DNA of 64,000 nt from NCBI RefSeq assembly GCF_023223525.1, contig NZ_JALPRX010000057.1:62001-126000 (forward strand). The letters are read 5' to 3'. The translations under genes and the position numbers were made by a program. The notes below the pieces were generated by a model. It saw nothing but the letters and a program-made list of their open reading frames with translations, searched no databases and was not told where the DNA came from. The DNA is from Roseomonas acroporae (GTDB lineage: Bacteria > Pseudomonadota > Alphaproteobacteria > Acetobacterales > Acetobacteraceae). Below, one piece after another: positions 53,061-61,239 of this stretch; positions within the stretch are counted from its first letter, which is position 1, and every line of letters starts with the position of its first letter.

Positions 53061-53495
53061 ATGAGGCCTTGGAGCGTGGTGGCCGTTCCGGCACTGGCAC
53101 TGCCGTTGGCGCTGCTGCCGGGCATCGCGCCGGCGCAGCAGGTCTGGCGCGACGGCTCGGGCCGGATCGTCGGCACCACCGACCGGGGGCCGGGCGGCCG
53201 CACCACCTACCGCGACGCCGCCGGCCGCATCACCGGCACGCGCGATGCCGCCCCCGGCGGCGCCACGCTGCGCGACGGTTCGGGCCGCATCACCGGCACG
53301 GAAAGCCGCGGCGCGGGCGGCCAGACCACGCTGCGCGACGCCTCCGGCCGGATCACCGGCACGCGCGAGGAGGGACTGGGTGGGCGCGTGACCATCCGCG
53401 ACTCCAGCGGCCGCATCACCGGCACCGAGGAGCGCGGACCGAACGGCGCCGTCACTGTCCGTGACGCCCAGGGCCGCATCGTCGGCACGCGCTGA
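53061..53495 (+). CDS. Secreted protein of tandem 21-residue repeats
   Basis: 144 residues. A signal peptide of about 25 residues (PALALPLALLPGIAPAQ) is followed by five full units and a partial sixth of the form (x)RD(A/G)SGRITGT(x)(x)RGPGG(x)T(T). The unit length is 21 (one is 20). The Gly-Arg-Ile spacing recalls the YD repeats of RHS proteins, which build beta-strand shells, but the chain is far too short for an RHS shell. No enzymatic residues. GGAGGG is placed nine bases before the ATG. Probably an exported structural or surface protein; function unknown. Confidence 0.75.
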   Translation: MRPWSVVAVPALALPLALLPGIAPAQQVWRDGSGRIVGTTDRGPGGRTTYRDAAGRITGTRDAAPGGATLRDGSGRITGTESRGAGGQTTLRDASGRITGTREEGLGGRVTIRDSSGRITGTEERGPNGAVTVRDAQGRIVGTR

Positions 53496-53689
53496 GGTCC
53501 GGGCGGACCGCCCGGCGGCAGGCACCGCCGCCGGGCTTGTGCGCCACCCCCGAAGGGTGGCACCACGAGCCCCGCCGGCGCGGCCCGCGATCCCGGCGCC
53601 CCGTGCCGGCCGGCCGCCCCGTCGCCCATCCGGCCACGGGACGCGCCCCGCCCGGGAACCGTGCCGGGGCCACGGAAAAGGAGGCGGTC

Positions 53690-54739
53690 ATGGACCCGGA
53701 ACGCCTGCGCGCCCTGCGCGAGCGCTACGCCGGCAACAGCGGCGGCGCGATGCTCGACCCGCACTACCGCCGCGTCGCCGAATCCGTGTTCAGCGGCGAC
53801 CGGCGCGCCCTGCCCTACTCCTCGCCCGCCACCCTGCTCTCCGCCCCCTTCCTGCCCGGCGCGGACCCGGCGACGGCGGGGCTGGACGTGGCGCTGATCG
53901 GCGTGCCGATGGATCTCGGCGTCACCAACCGCCCCGGCACGCGCTTCGGCCCGCGTGCGGTGCGCGGCGCCGAGCGCATCGGCCCCTACGAGCACGTGCT
54001 CCGCCTGGCCCCCGCCGATGGCTGCAAGGTGGCCGACGTGGGCGACGTGCCGCTCTCCTCCCGCTACGACCTCGCCGCCTGCCACGCCGACATCGAGGCC
54101 GCGATCCGCGGCTGGGTGGAGGCGGGCACGGTGCCGCTCTCGGTCGGCGGCGACCACTCGATCAGCCATGCCATCCTGCGCGCCGTGGGCCGCGACCGGC
54201 CGGTCGGGCTGATCCACATCGACGCGCATTGCGACACCTCGGGTCCCTTCGAGGGCTCGCGTTTCCACCATGGCGGGCCGTTCCGCATGGCGGTGCTGGA
54301 CGGGGTGCTGGACCCCGAGCGCACCGTGCAGATCGGCATACGCGGCCCCGGCGAGTACCTGTGGGAATTCTCGGCCGACAGCGGCATGACCGTGATCCAC
54401 GCCGAGGAATTCGCCGCGCGCGGCGTCGCCGAGGTGATCGCGCAGGCCCGCGCCGTGGTGGGCGACGGGCCCACCTACCTCTCCTTCGACATCGACGCGC
54501 TCGACCCCGCCTTCGCCCCCGGCACCGGCACGCCGGAGGTGGGCGGCCTGACGACGCGCGAGGCGCTGGCCCTGCTGCGCGGCCTCGCGGGGCTGGACTT
54601 CGTGGGCGCGGACCTCGTGGAGGTGGCGCCGCAATACGACGGCACCACCAACACCGTGCAGGCGGCGGGACAGGTGCTGTTCACGGAATTCTGCCTACTG
54701 CGGCTGGCGCTGGACCGGCGGCGGGAACGGGCGGGATAG
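53690..54739 (+). CDS. Ureohydrolase-family enzyme (agmatinase-like)
   Basis: A 349-residue arginase/agmatinase-fold enzyme with a binuclear manganese site. Metal ligands are visible in VGGDHSI, IDAHCDT and SFDIDALDPAFAPGTGTPE. The N-terminal GVPMDLGVTNRPGTRFGPRAVR loop is typical of agmatinases and related guanidino hydrolases. After DAHCDT the usual agmatinase/guanidinobutyrase sequence is recognisable, but substrate choice (agmatine, guanidinobutyrate, guanidinopropionate) cannot be fixed. AAAAGGAGG gives a strong RBS. The stop codon abuts a dispersed palindrome. Confidence 0.9.
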   Translation: MDPERLRALRERYAGNSGGAMLDPHYRRVAESVFSGDRRALPYSSPATLLSAPFLPGADPATAGLDVALIGVPMDLGVTNRPGTRFGPRAVRGAERIGPYEHVLRLAPADGCKVADVGDVPLSSRYDLAACHADIEAAIRGWVEAGTVPLSVGGDHSISHAILRAVGRDRPVGLIHIDAHCDTSGPFEGSRFHHGGPFRMAVLDGVLDPERTVQIGIRGPGEYLWEFSADSGMTVIHAEEFAARGVAEVIAQARAVVGDGPTYLSFDIDALDPAFAPGTGTPEVGGLTTREALALLRGLAGLDFVGADLVEVAPQYDGTTNTVQAAGQVLFTEFCLLRLALDRRRERAG

Positions 54740-54802
54740 AGCGGATCGCCGGCGGGCGGACACGCCCGGCGGCGTGAATCCGCGCCGGGAACGACGAGCT
54801 AC
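54735..54802. repeat. Palindromic dispersed repeat (type A, copy 2)
   Basis: ATAGAGCGGATCGCCGGCGG, then GCGG, CACGCCCGGCGGCGTGAATCC, then AACGACGAGCTAC. It shares the layout and the ACGAGCTA tail of copy 1 at 22181, though the right outer arm has decayed. It starts inside the stop codon of the ureohydrolase gene (TAG of GGATAG). Confidence 0.85.
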
Positions 54803-54995
54803 GGCGAACCGGGGAAGGCGCCGCCTTCCCCGGACCCCATCCGGCAGGAGGGCGAGGCCCTCCTGCACCTCTCTTCGTTTCAGTCCGGGACGTTGCAGCG
54901 GTCGGGCCGTCTTTCCGAACGGGGTTTCCAAAGGGGCTGCGCCCTTTGGTGGGAGGGGGCGCGGGGGAGGGCGACGCCCTCCCCTGCCGGCGCGC
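54803..54995. repeat. Composite GC-hairpin element, inverted (type C, copy 5)
   Basis: Read on the minus strand: GGGAGGGCGTCGCCCTCCC, CCAAAGGGCGCAGCCCCTTTGG, AAACCCCGTTCGG, the shared core ending in GAAACGAAGAGAGGTGCAGG, then GGAGGGCCTCGCCCTCC, GGATGGGGTCCGGGGAAGGC and a final hairpin. It lies between convergent ureohydrolase and transporter genes. Confidence 0.9.
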
Positions 54996-54999
54996 CTCC

Positions 55000-55890
55000 T
55001 CAGTCCCGCCGCGCCCGGAACAGCACGGCCAGCCCCGCCAGCGTCACCATCCCGCCCATGATGTCCGTCCACCCCAGCCGCTCCCCGAGCAGCGCCCAGC
55101 CGAACAGCGCCGCGAGCGGCGGCGCCGTGAGCTGCAGCGCCGCCGCGGTGGAGGGCGGCAGCCGGCGCAGCATCACGAAGTACAGCCCGTAGCCCGCGAT
55201 CCCCACGACGAGGATGGTGTAGGCGAGGCTCAGCAGCGCCGGCGTGCTGGCCATGCCGGGCGGCGAACCCTCCAGCAGCAGGGCCAGCGACAGGGTCATC
55301 GCCGCCGAGGCGAGGCACTGACCGAGATTGGCCGTCCACGGCCCGATCCGCCCGCGCGCCGGGGCGTAGAGCAGGATGCCCGTCGCCTGCGCCAGCGCGC
55401 CGCCGATGGCGAACAGCACGCCGGAGGCCTCCGCCCCGTGCATGCCGGCCACGGCACGCGCCCCGCCGAGGATCGCGACGCCGCTCCAGCCCAGCGCCAG
55501 CCCGGCCCAGGCCAGCCCCGGCAGGCGCCGGCCGAACAGCAGCACCTCGCCCGCCGCGACGAAGAGCGGCGCGGTCGCGGCCAGCAGCGCGGTCAGGCCC
55601 GAGGGGATGCGGGCCATCGATTCCCAGCTCAGCGCCAGGTAGCCGCCGACGCCGACCGAGCCCATCGCCAGCAGCCGCAGCCGGTCGGCGGGCGAGGGCA
55701 GCACGGCGCGGCCGGCGGAGAACTGCCAGAGGAAGACCGGCAGCATCACCGCCGAGGTGAGGGCGAAGCGGATCGCCAGCGCCCAGAGCGGCGGCCATTC
55801 CTGCAGCAGCAGCTTGGCCGAGGAGAAGGCCGAGGCCCAGATCAGCACGAACAGGCCGCCGAGCGCGACGTCCGCCGGGGCGGTCCTCAT
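55000..55890 (-). CDS. EamA/DMT-family transporter
   Basis: A 296-residue inner-membrane exporter or permease of the drug/metabolite type, with ten predicted helices in two EamA repeats. Repeat 1 begins VALGGLFVLIWASAFSSAKLLL and holds ESMARIPSGLTALLAATAPLFVA; repeat 2 begins ASGVLFAIGGALAQATGILLY and holds GLYFVMLRRLPPSTAAALQLTAPPLAALFGWALLGERLG. The start overlaps the stop codon of the small gene upstream (ATGA). Substrate unknown, often an amino acid or metabolite. Confidence 0.9.
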   Translation of the reverse strand: MRTAPADVALGGLFVLIWASAFSSAKLLLQEWPPLWALAIRFALTSAVMLPVFLWQFSAGRAVLPSPADRLRLLAMGSVGVGGYLALSWESMARIPSGLTALLAATAPLFVAAGEVLLFGRRLPGLAWAGLALGWSGVAILGGARAVAGMHGAEASGVLFAIGGALAQATGILLYAPARGRIGPWTANLGQCLASAAMTLSLALLLEGSPPGMASTPALLSLAYTILVVGIAGYGLYFVMLRRLPPSTAAALQLTAPPLAALFGWALLGERLGWTDIMGGMVTLAGLAVLFRARRD

Positions 55891-56252
55891 GCGGGGACGC
55901 GCCGCCGGGGCAGCGCCGCGGCGGCGAGCGACGCGATGCCCAGCAGGCCGAGCCCGCCGGCGGCGAGCAGCAGCCCGGCATCGGGGGTCGGCTCGGGCGG
56001 GCAGGTCGGGACGCCGGGGGCGGCCTCGCAGGCCAGGCGCTCGGCGCGCATGGCAGGCGCCTCGGCCGGCGGTTGCGCGGCCCAGCCGGCCAGGCCCGCC
56101 AGGAGCAGGAGCGCCACGCCCGCCCGGACGGCGCGGCGCCGCCAAGGATGTGCCGGGCGGGGGGCCGGGCGTGAAGCCGGGCGGGGGATCGGGTCGGGGC
56201 CGGGTCGTTGCGGCATCTTGTTGGGAGGGTGATCCGTGACGGGCGTCCGCAC
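55887..56252 (-). CDS. Small predicted membrane protein coupled to the EamA transporter
   Basis: 121 residues or fewer (a second start at MPQRPGPD is possible). After a Pro/Arg-rich cytoplasmic lead come two hydrophobic segments, AGVALLLLAGLAGWA (about 44-58) and GLLLAAGGLGLLGIASLAAAA (about 93-113), with a loop containing two Cys (LACEAAPGVPTCPPEP). A C-terminal RRR tail suggests a PEP-CTERM-like or simple anchoring tail. Stop and start overlap (ATGA) supports translation. No homologue recognised. Confidence 0.45.
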   Translation of the reverse strand: MRTPVTDHPPNKMPQRPGPDPIPRPASRPAPRPAHPWRRRAVRAGVALLLLAGLAGWAAQPPAEAPAMRAERLACEAAPGVPTCPPEPTPDAGLLLAAGGLGLLGIASLAAAALPRRRVPA

Positions 56253-56582
56253 GCCCTACGCGACCCCGGCGCGCAAGGCCACCCCCGCCGGTCCGCGTCA
56301 CGCCGTCGGCGGATCCTGCATGCCGGGCCGGCGGCGGGCGATGCCGGCGGGCGGTGACGGAACGGCGCAGCAGCCGGCGCGGAACCGTGCGACGGCAGCC
56401 GGCGCACGGGTCACGGCGTTGTGGCGTCGCGTGGCCGGGCCGAGGCGTGGGCCGGGCCCGTCCCGCCCGGTGGCGCCGGTGGCGTGCCATGGTCAGCCGG
56501 GGCAGCATCGTGCCGCCGCACGCGGCGGGAAGCGCGCCCCAGCCCGCCGAGCGCTCCGCCCACGCCCCGGGAGACCCCGCCC
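56253..56582. other. Divergent intergenic region
   Basis: 330 bp between the small membrane-protein gene and the DedA gene. Very GC-rich, no clear promoter pair, repeat or reading frame was recognised. Confidence 0.4.
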
Positions 56583-57215
56583 TTGTCCTTCCTGTCCGGC
56601 CCCGCCGTCACCCACCTGCTGGAAACCTACGGCTACGCGCTGATCGCCGCCGTGATCCTGCTGGAGGCGACCGGCCTGCCGCTGCCCGGCGAGAGCCTGC
56701 TGATCGCGGCGGCGCTCTATGCCGGCACCACCGGCCATCTCGACATCAACCTGGTGGTGGCGGTGGCGGCCGCCGCGGCGATCCTGGGCGACAACCTGGG
56801 CTACGCGATCGGCCGCTTCGTGGGCGAACCGGCGCTGCTGCGCTGGGGCGGCCGGATCGGCCTGACGGAGCAGCGCCTGGCCATCGCGCGCAACCTGTTC
56901 CGCCGGCATGGCGGCAAGGTGGTGCTGTTCGGCCGCTTCGTGGTGCTGCTGCGCACGGTGGCGGCCCTGATGGCGGGCGTGACGCGCATGCCCTGGCCCC
57001 ACTTCCTGCTCGCCAACGCGACGGGCGGCATCCTGTGGTGCGCCCTGTACGGCTACGCGGCCTACTTCCTCGGCGACCGGCTGGAGCAGGCGAAGGGCTG
57101 GGCCACGGTGGCGATCGGCGCCGTGGCGGTGCTGGCCTTCGCCGGCACGCTCTGGTTCACGCGGCGGCAGGAGCGGCGGCTGGCGCGCGAGGCGGGCATC
57201 GAGCCGGGCGGCTGA
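56583..57215 (+). CDS. DedA-family membrane protein
   Basis: 210 residues, TTG start with GGGAGAC about nine bases upstream; a longer frame to 56421 reads Arg/Pro-rich non-homologous sequence. DedA marks: YALIAAVILLEATGLPLPGESLLIAAALYAG, the acidic GDNLGYAIGRFVG, and the conserved FGRFVVLLRTVAALMAGVTRMPWPHFLLANATGG with its essential arginines. DedA proteins are now thought to move lipids such as undecaprenyl phosphate across the membrane. Converges on a second EamA gene. Confidence 0.9.
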   Translation: MSFLSGPAVTHLLETYGYALIAAVILLEATGLPLPGESLLIAAALYAGTTGHLDINLVVAVAAAAAILGDNLGYAIGRFVGEPALLRWGGRIGLTEQRLAIARNLFRRHGGKVVLFGRFVVLLRTVAALMAGVTRMPWPHFLLANATGGILWCALYGYAAYFLGDRLEQAKGWATVAIGAVAVLAFAGTLWFTRRQERRLAREAGIEPGG

Positions 57216-57313
57216 CGGCGGGCGGGAAAGGGTCGGCCCACGGGTGGCGGCCGGTGGATGGCGCTACCGGCCGCGCCCTCGGCTCGACTTTGGCCGATTC
57301 CAGGAAAAGGCTG

Positions 57314-57369
57314 GCAATCTCAGCAGCTTGGCTCCTGAAGAGGTGACCGAGCCAAGCTTCTGGGATTGC
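57314..57369. terminator. Long inverted repeat between convergent genes
   Basis: Two 21-bp arms, 57314-57334 and 57349-57369, pair at 19 of 21 positions around a 14-base loop; the inner 10 bp (AGCTTGGCTC with GAGCCAAGCT) are perfect. The flanks are notably less GC-rich than the surroundings. It could end transcription from both sides, although there is no U-tract. A decayed transposon end or a small RNA is an alternative. Confidence 0.6.
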
Positions 57370-57402
57370 TTCTCTTCCTTCGCGGATTGGCCGAAGCCCA
57401 GC

Positions 57403-58317
57403 TCAGCCACGCAGCGCCAGCAGCACGCCGGCCACCGTCAGCAGCAGCGCCAGCCCCTGGCGCAGCCCGAGCGGCTCGCCCAGCAGCAGCGTCCCGCCGA
57501 GCACGCCGATCACCGGCGTCAGCAGCGTCCCCGTCGCCGCCAGCCCGGCCGGCAGGCGGCGCAGCGCCGCGAACCAGGAGAGGTAGCAGACGCCGAGCGG
57601 GTAGGCCGCCACCACCGCCACCAGCGCCCAGCCATGGGCCGGCATGGCGGCCGGGTCCGCCCGCTCCAGCAGCAGGCCGGCCAGCGCCAGCGGCAGGGCG
57701 CCGAGCAGCACCTGCCAGGCGGCGCCGGCCACCGGCGGCAGCGTCAGCGGCGCGCGCTTGGTCACCACCGTCCCCAGCGCGAAGGTCACCGCCGCCAGCA
57801 TCGACATCACGACGCCGGGCAGGCGCGACAGGTCCAGGCTGGGCCCGCCGCCCACCAGCACCGCCACCCCGGCGAGTCCGGTGGCGAGCCCGGCCACGCG
57901 GCGCACGGTCGGCCGCTCGCCCAGCAGCGGCCAGGCCAGCAGCACGGTCCAGAGCGGCATGGTGTAGGCCGCGATCGCCGCCTCGCCCGCCGTCAGCCAG
58001 AGCATCGAGTAGGTGGTGAAGCCGATCCAGCAGGTGACGTTGAGCACCGCGATCAGCAGCAGCCGGCCCCATTGCCCGAGCGGCACCCCCAACGCCTCGC
58101 CGCGTGCCAGGGCGAGCAGCATCAGCGCCATCCCGCCCAGCGTCCCGTTCATGCCGCGCAGCGAGAGGGGCGGCCACAGCCCGAGCAGCAGCTTGTTGAC
58201 CGGCCAGCTCAGCCCCCAGCCGAGCACGGTGCAGAGCAGCAGGGCGAGCCCGACGAGATCGGGCCGCCGGGCGGCGAGGCCGGGCAAGGGCGAGGCGGCA
58301 GCGAGCGGACGTCCCAT
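57403..58317 (-). CDS. EamA/DMT-family transporter
   Basis: 304 residues, ten predicted helices, two EamA repeats: DLVGLALLLCTVLGWGLSWPVNKLLL and VVMSMLAAVTFALGTVVTKRAPL. The characteristic GEAAIAAYTMPLWTVLLAWPLLGERPT and GTLLTPVIGVLGGTLLLGEPLGL sit at matching places in the two halves. The start MGRPLAAASPLPG was chosen since the upstream frame is Arg/Pro-rich with no helix. Divergent from efp. Confidence 0.9.
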   Translation of the reverse strand: MGRPLAAASPLPGLAARRPDLVGLALLLCTVLGWGLSWPVNKLLLGLWPPLSLRGMNGTLGGMALMLLALARGEALGVPLGQWGRLLLIAVLNVTCWIGFTTYSMLWLTAGEAAIAAYTMPLWTVLLAWPLLGERPTVRRVAGLATGLAGVAVLVGGGPSLDLSRLPGVVMSMLAAVTFALGTVVTKRAPLTLPPVAGAAWQVLLGALPLALAGLLLERADPAAMPAHGWALVAVVAAYPLGVCYLSWFAALRRLPAGLAATGTLLTPVIGVLGGTLLLGEPLGLRQGLALLLTVAGVLLALRG

Positions 58318-58696
58318 GCCGGATGGGGTAAAGGCAGCGGCATCATGGCCGGAACGCAGGGAACGCCGGGCGGCCCTGCGGAAAAGGCGGGGCGGCCACC
58401 GCGGCCCGGGACCGCCGGCGGCCCCCGTCTTTCCCCGCGTGCCGGCCCCGGCGCCCGATGGCGCGCGACGCCCCGCCGGGCCGGCCGCCGCCCGCCGCGG
58501 CGCATGGGCCGCCACGTCTTCCCGGCGGTTGCCTCGGCCGCTTCGCCCGTGTAGAGGCCCGACATCATGGCGTCACAGGAGACGGCCGGGGCGGGCGGCG
58601 TTGCCCCTGCCCATGGCGCCGCACCCGTCCCGCCATCCCCCGGTTTCACGACGGCCTCCCTCTCCCGACGGCCGCATTGACGACGGCAGGTGCCCC
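58318..58696. other. Divergent intergenic region before efp
   Basis: 379 bp, very GC-rich. No reading frame with normal codon bias. A promoter for efp presumably lies in the stretch after 58550 but no clear -35/-10 pair was seen; GGCAGG precedes the efp ATG. Confidence 0.35.
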
Positions 58697-59266
58697 ATGG
58701 CGAAGATGCAGGCCAACCAGATGCGCGCCGGCATGGTCATCGAGTTCGAAGGCCAGCGCTACACCATCCTCCGGCAGAACATCATGATCCCCGGCAAGGG
58801 CGCCGCGGTGATCCAGGTGGACATGCGCAACATCAAGACCGGCGCCAAGAAGGACCAGCGCTGGCGCACCGCCGACACCGTCGAGCGCCTGACCACCGAG
58901 GACAAGGAGTTCACCTTCTCCTACGCCGAGGGCGACCACCTCGTGCTGATGGATCCCGAGACCTTCGAGCAGACCACCGTCTCCAAGGACATCCTGGGCG
59001 ACCGGCTGCCCTTCCTGGTCGAGAACATGGTCGTCAACGTCAAGCTGATCGAGGGCGAGGCGGTGTCGATGGACCTGCCCGACCAGGTGACGCTGGAGGT
59101 GACCGAGGCCGACCCGGTGGTGAAGGGCCAGACCGCCTCCTCCTCCTACAAGCCGGCCGTGCTCTCGAACGGCGTCAAGACCATGGTGCCGCCCTTCATC
59201 ACCGCGGGCGAGAAGATCGTGGTCAAGACCGCCGACGCCTCCTACGTCGAGCGCGCCAAGGGCTGA
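58697..59266 (+). CDS. efp: Translation elongation factor P
   Basis: A 189-residue EF-P that rescues ribosomes stalled on polyproline. Three beta-barrel domains: KOW-like (1-65), OB (66-127) and C-terminal OB (129-189). The tip of domain I has IMIPGKGAAV with Lys34, the residue that is beta-lysylated by EpmA/EpmB in species that have them. The modification genes are not in this window. The C-terminal motif VPPFITAGEKIVVKTADASYVERAKG is intact. Confidence 0.97.
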   Translation: MAKMQANQMRAGMVIEFEGQRYTILRQNIMIPGKGAAVIQVDMRNIKTGAKKDQRWRTADTVERLTTEDKEFTFSYAEGDHLVLMDPETFEQTTVSKDILGDRLPFLVENMVVNVKLIEGEAVSMDLPDQVTLEVTEADPVVKGQTASSSYKPAVLSNGVKTMVPPFITAGEKIVVKTADASYVERAKG

Positions 59267-59270
59267 GTCC

Positions 59271-59300
59271 CGGCGGGGTCGGGCGGGCACCGCCCCGCCG
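59271..59300 (+). terminator. Hairpin after efp
   Basis: CGGCGGGG and CCCCGCCG form an 8-bp stem with a 14-base loop five bases after the efp stop codon. No U-tract follows. Possible terminator or 3' stabiliser. Confidence 0.4.
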
Positions 59301-59669
59301 CCCCGGTCCCCGGCCGGCCTGCGACGGTTCCCGTGGCCGCCGTTCCCCGCGTCGGCAGCCGGGCCGGCCGCGTGGGGCGGGGTGCCGGGAACGCCGCGGA
59401 TCGCCGCCGGGGCCGCCGCGCCGCCCCCCGCCGAGGCCCGCGACGCGGGAACCTGCGCCGCGCCCCCGACCGCGCCCGGCGCCCCGCTCGCCCGGAACGG
59501 GCATCGCGTCACCCGGCGCGCCGCCCATGCCGATCCCGCGCCCCGACGGGCGCGACTGCCCCGGAAGCCGGCCGCCCCGGCCCCGGGCCCCACCCCATGA
59601 CGGCCTCGCGCCGGGCGGCCGGGCAACGGACCGTGCAGGGCCACGCCGAGCTTGCGGGGCCACGCCGAG
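59301..59669. other. Gene-free interval
   Basis: Very GC-rich; no open frame with homology. A short repeat CACGCCGAGCT occurs twice just before the dispersed element at 59670. Confidence 0.4.
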
Positions 59670-59776
59670 CTAGAGCCGATCCAGCCTGACTGGATCAGGC
59701 CGGAACGGCTCTAGCCTTTTGATTTTTCGCATTTTCCGAGCCGCTGAGCGAGGACGCTCAGCTTGAAAATGCTCTA
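59670..59776. repeat. Double-hairpin dispersed repeat (type B, copy 2)
   Basis: Hairpin one: CTAGAGCC with GGCTCTAG (59670-59714), enclosing GATCC/GGATC. Then an AT-rich CTTTTGATTTTTCGC linker. Hairpin two: GCATTTTC and CTGAGCG pair with CGCTCAG and GAAAATGC. The element ends at GCTCTA and the AAGGA ribosome-binding site of the following gene begins right there. A diverged copy is at 25617. Confidence 0.88.
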
Positions 59777-59786
59777 AGGAATTCCC

Positions 59787-60692
59787 ATGGCCCTCTCCCC
59801 CCGTCTCTCCCCGCAGCTCTCGGTCGTGGTCGCCGCCGTCCGCAAGGCCGGCAAGCGCCTGCTGCGCGACTTCGGCGAGGTGGAGCAGCTCCAGGTCAGC
59901 GTGAAGGGCCCTTCCGACTTCGTCTCCTCGGCCGACCTGCGCGCCGAGGAGACGCTGCGCCAGGAGCTCTCCCGCGCCCGCCCGAACTTCGCCTTCCTGA
60001 TGGAGGAGAGCGGCGCCTCGGGCGATGACGACTGGGAGCACCGCTGGGTGGTCGATCCGCTGGACGGCACCACCAACTTCCTGCACGGCATCCCGCACTG
60101 GGCGATCTCGGTCGGCGTCGAGCGGCGCATGGCGCCGGACCGCACCGAGCTGGTGGCGGGCGTGGTCTACAACCCCGCCTCCGACGAGCTGTTCTGGGCC
60201 GAGCGCGGCATGGGCGCCTTCCTCAACGACCGCCGCCTGCGCGTCTCGGCGCGCAAGGAGCTGCGCGACGCGGTGTTCGCCACCGGCATCCCCTTCGCGG
60301 GCACGCCGGGCAAGGCGGAATTCTCGCAGGTGCTGGCGCGGGTGATGCCGCAGGTGGCCGGCGTGCGCCGCTTCGGCTCGGCCGCGCTCGACCTCGCCTG
60401 GACCGCGGCCGGCCGCTACGACGGCTACTGGGAGCTGAGCCTGAAGCCCTGGGACATCGCGGCGGGCCTCGTGATCCTGCGCGAGGCGGGCGGCTTCGCC
60501 GCCGATCCCGAGGGCGGCGACCCCTACGCCGCGGGCAGCGTGGTCTGCGGCAACCAGGTGCTGCAGCCGAAGCTGCGCGAGCTGGTGGCCGAGGGCGTGG
60601 CCTATGCGCGCCGCCACCAGACGCGGGGCGAGGCCCGCCCTGAGGCCCCGTCGGGTGGCACGCCGGCAGGGAGCGACACGCCGGCGGCCTGA
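59787..60692 (+). CDS. suhB: Inositol monophosphatase-family protein (SuhB-like)
   Basis: A 301-residue lithium-sensitive phosphatase-fold enzyme. Metal ligands: Glu74 region (FLMEESG), the DPLDGTTNF motif at 90-98 with Asp90 and Asp93, and the C-terminal LKPWDIAAG with Asp223. It probably dephosphorylates myo-inositol 1-phosphate or a related sugar phosphate; SuhB also has an rRNA-transcription role in E. coli, which is not implied here. The last 30 residues are a Pro/Gly/Thr-rich tail. AAGGA lies six bases before ATG, at the edge of a dispersed repeat. The specific family member is not certain. Confidence 0.88.
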   Translation: MALSPRLSPQLSVVVAAVRKAGKRLLRDFGEVEQLQVSVKGPSDFVSSADLRAEETLRQELSRARPNFAFLMEESGASGDDDWEHRWVVDPLDGTTNFLHGIPHWAISVGVERRMAPDRTELVAGVVYNPASDELFWAERGMGAFLNDRRLRVSARKELRDAVFATGIPFAGTPGKAEFSQVLARVMPQVAGVRRFGSAALDLAWTAAGRYDGYWELSLKPWDIAAGLVILREAGGFAADPEGGDPYAAGSVVCGNQVLQPKLRELVAEGVAYARRHQTRGEARPEAPSGGTPAGSDTPAA

Positions 60693-60756
60693 CGCCGGCC
60701 GCGCGACGCCCGGCGGCCCCTTCGACGCCGACGTCGCCGGCGGCGTGCCGGCGCGC

Positions 60757-61173
60757 TCAGCGGCGCAGGTGCTTGAGCCGCTCGCCGAGACGCCGGTACG
60801 GCCCGGTCAGCTTCCAGGAGCTGGAGCCGGTGACGGCGGCGAGTTCCTGCTCCAGCGCCGCGATCCGCTCCTTCGCGCGCCGCAGCCTCGCCTCCATCTC
60901 CTCCTGCGGCCAGGGCGCCAGCGAGCGGTTCAGCGCCAGCATCTCGGCGCGCATCTGCTCGGCCGCGCCGCGCAGGCGCCTGTTCTCCTGCCGCGTCATC
61001 TCCAGCGCGTGGCGGAGCGCCTCCGGGGTGTCCGTCCCGTCCCGGGCAGGGCCGGCACGATCCGGCTCCGGAGGGGCGGCAACGGCAGGGGCGCCGGCCG
61101 GAACGTCGGCGGGCGACCCGGACGCGGCACCGGCGGCCTGGGGGAATTCGTTCACGGCGTTGACATCCCTCAT
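60757..61173 (-). CDS. Coiled-coil protein with glycosyltransferase-tail motif
   Basis: 138 residues. A low-complexity N-terminus (to about 45) is followed by a helix with heptad pattern (EALRHALEMTRQENRRLRGAAEQMRAEMLALN, and RLRRAKERIAALEQELAAVTG), and ends in SSSWKLTGPYRRLGERLKHLRR. Such SSSW-x-LT-xP endings are common at the C-termini of surface-polysaccharide glycosyltransferases. It follows the large glycosyltransferase gene (66 bp) on the same strand, which suggests a partner or scaffold role. No catalytic motif. Confidence 0.6.
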   Translation of the reverse strand: MRDVNAVNEFPQAAGAASGSPADVPAGAPAVAAPPEPDRAGPARDGTDTPEALRHALEMTRQENRRLRGAAEQMRAEMLALNRSLAPWPQEEMEARLRRAKERIAALEQELAAVTGSSSWKLTGPYRRLGERLKHLRR

Positions 61174-61239
61174 CCTGTTTCCTGGCCGGACCGACGGCTC
61201 GCACGGGTCCGCACGAGTCAGGGCTTGCGCGGGGCGGTA

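Noticed and set aside
54803-54995. Degenerate insertion sequence
   Set aside because: No transposase fragment or clean terminal repeats with target duplication; the segment matches the non-coding type C element.
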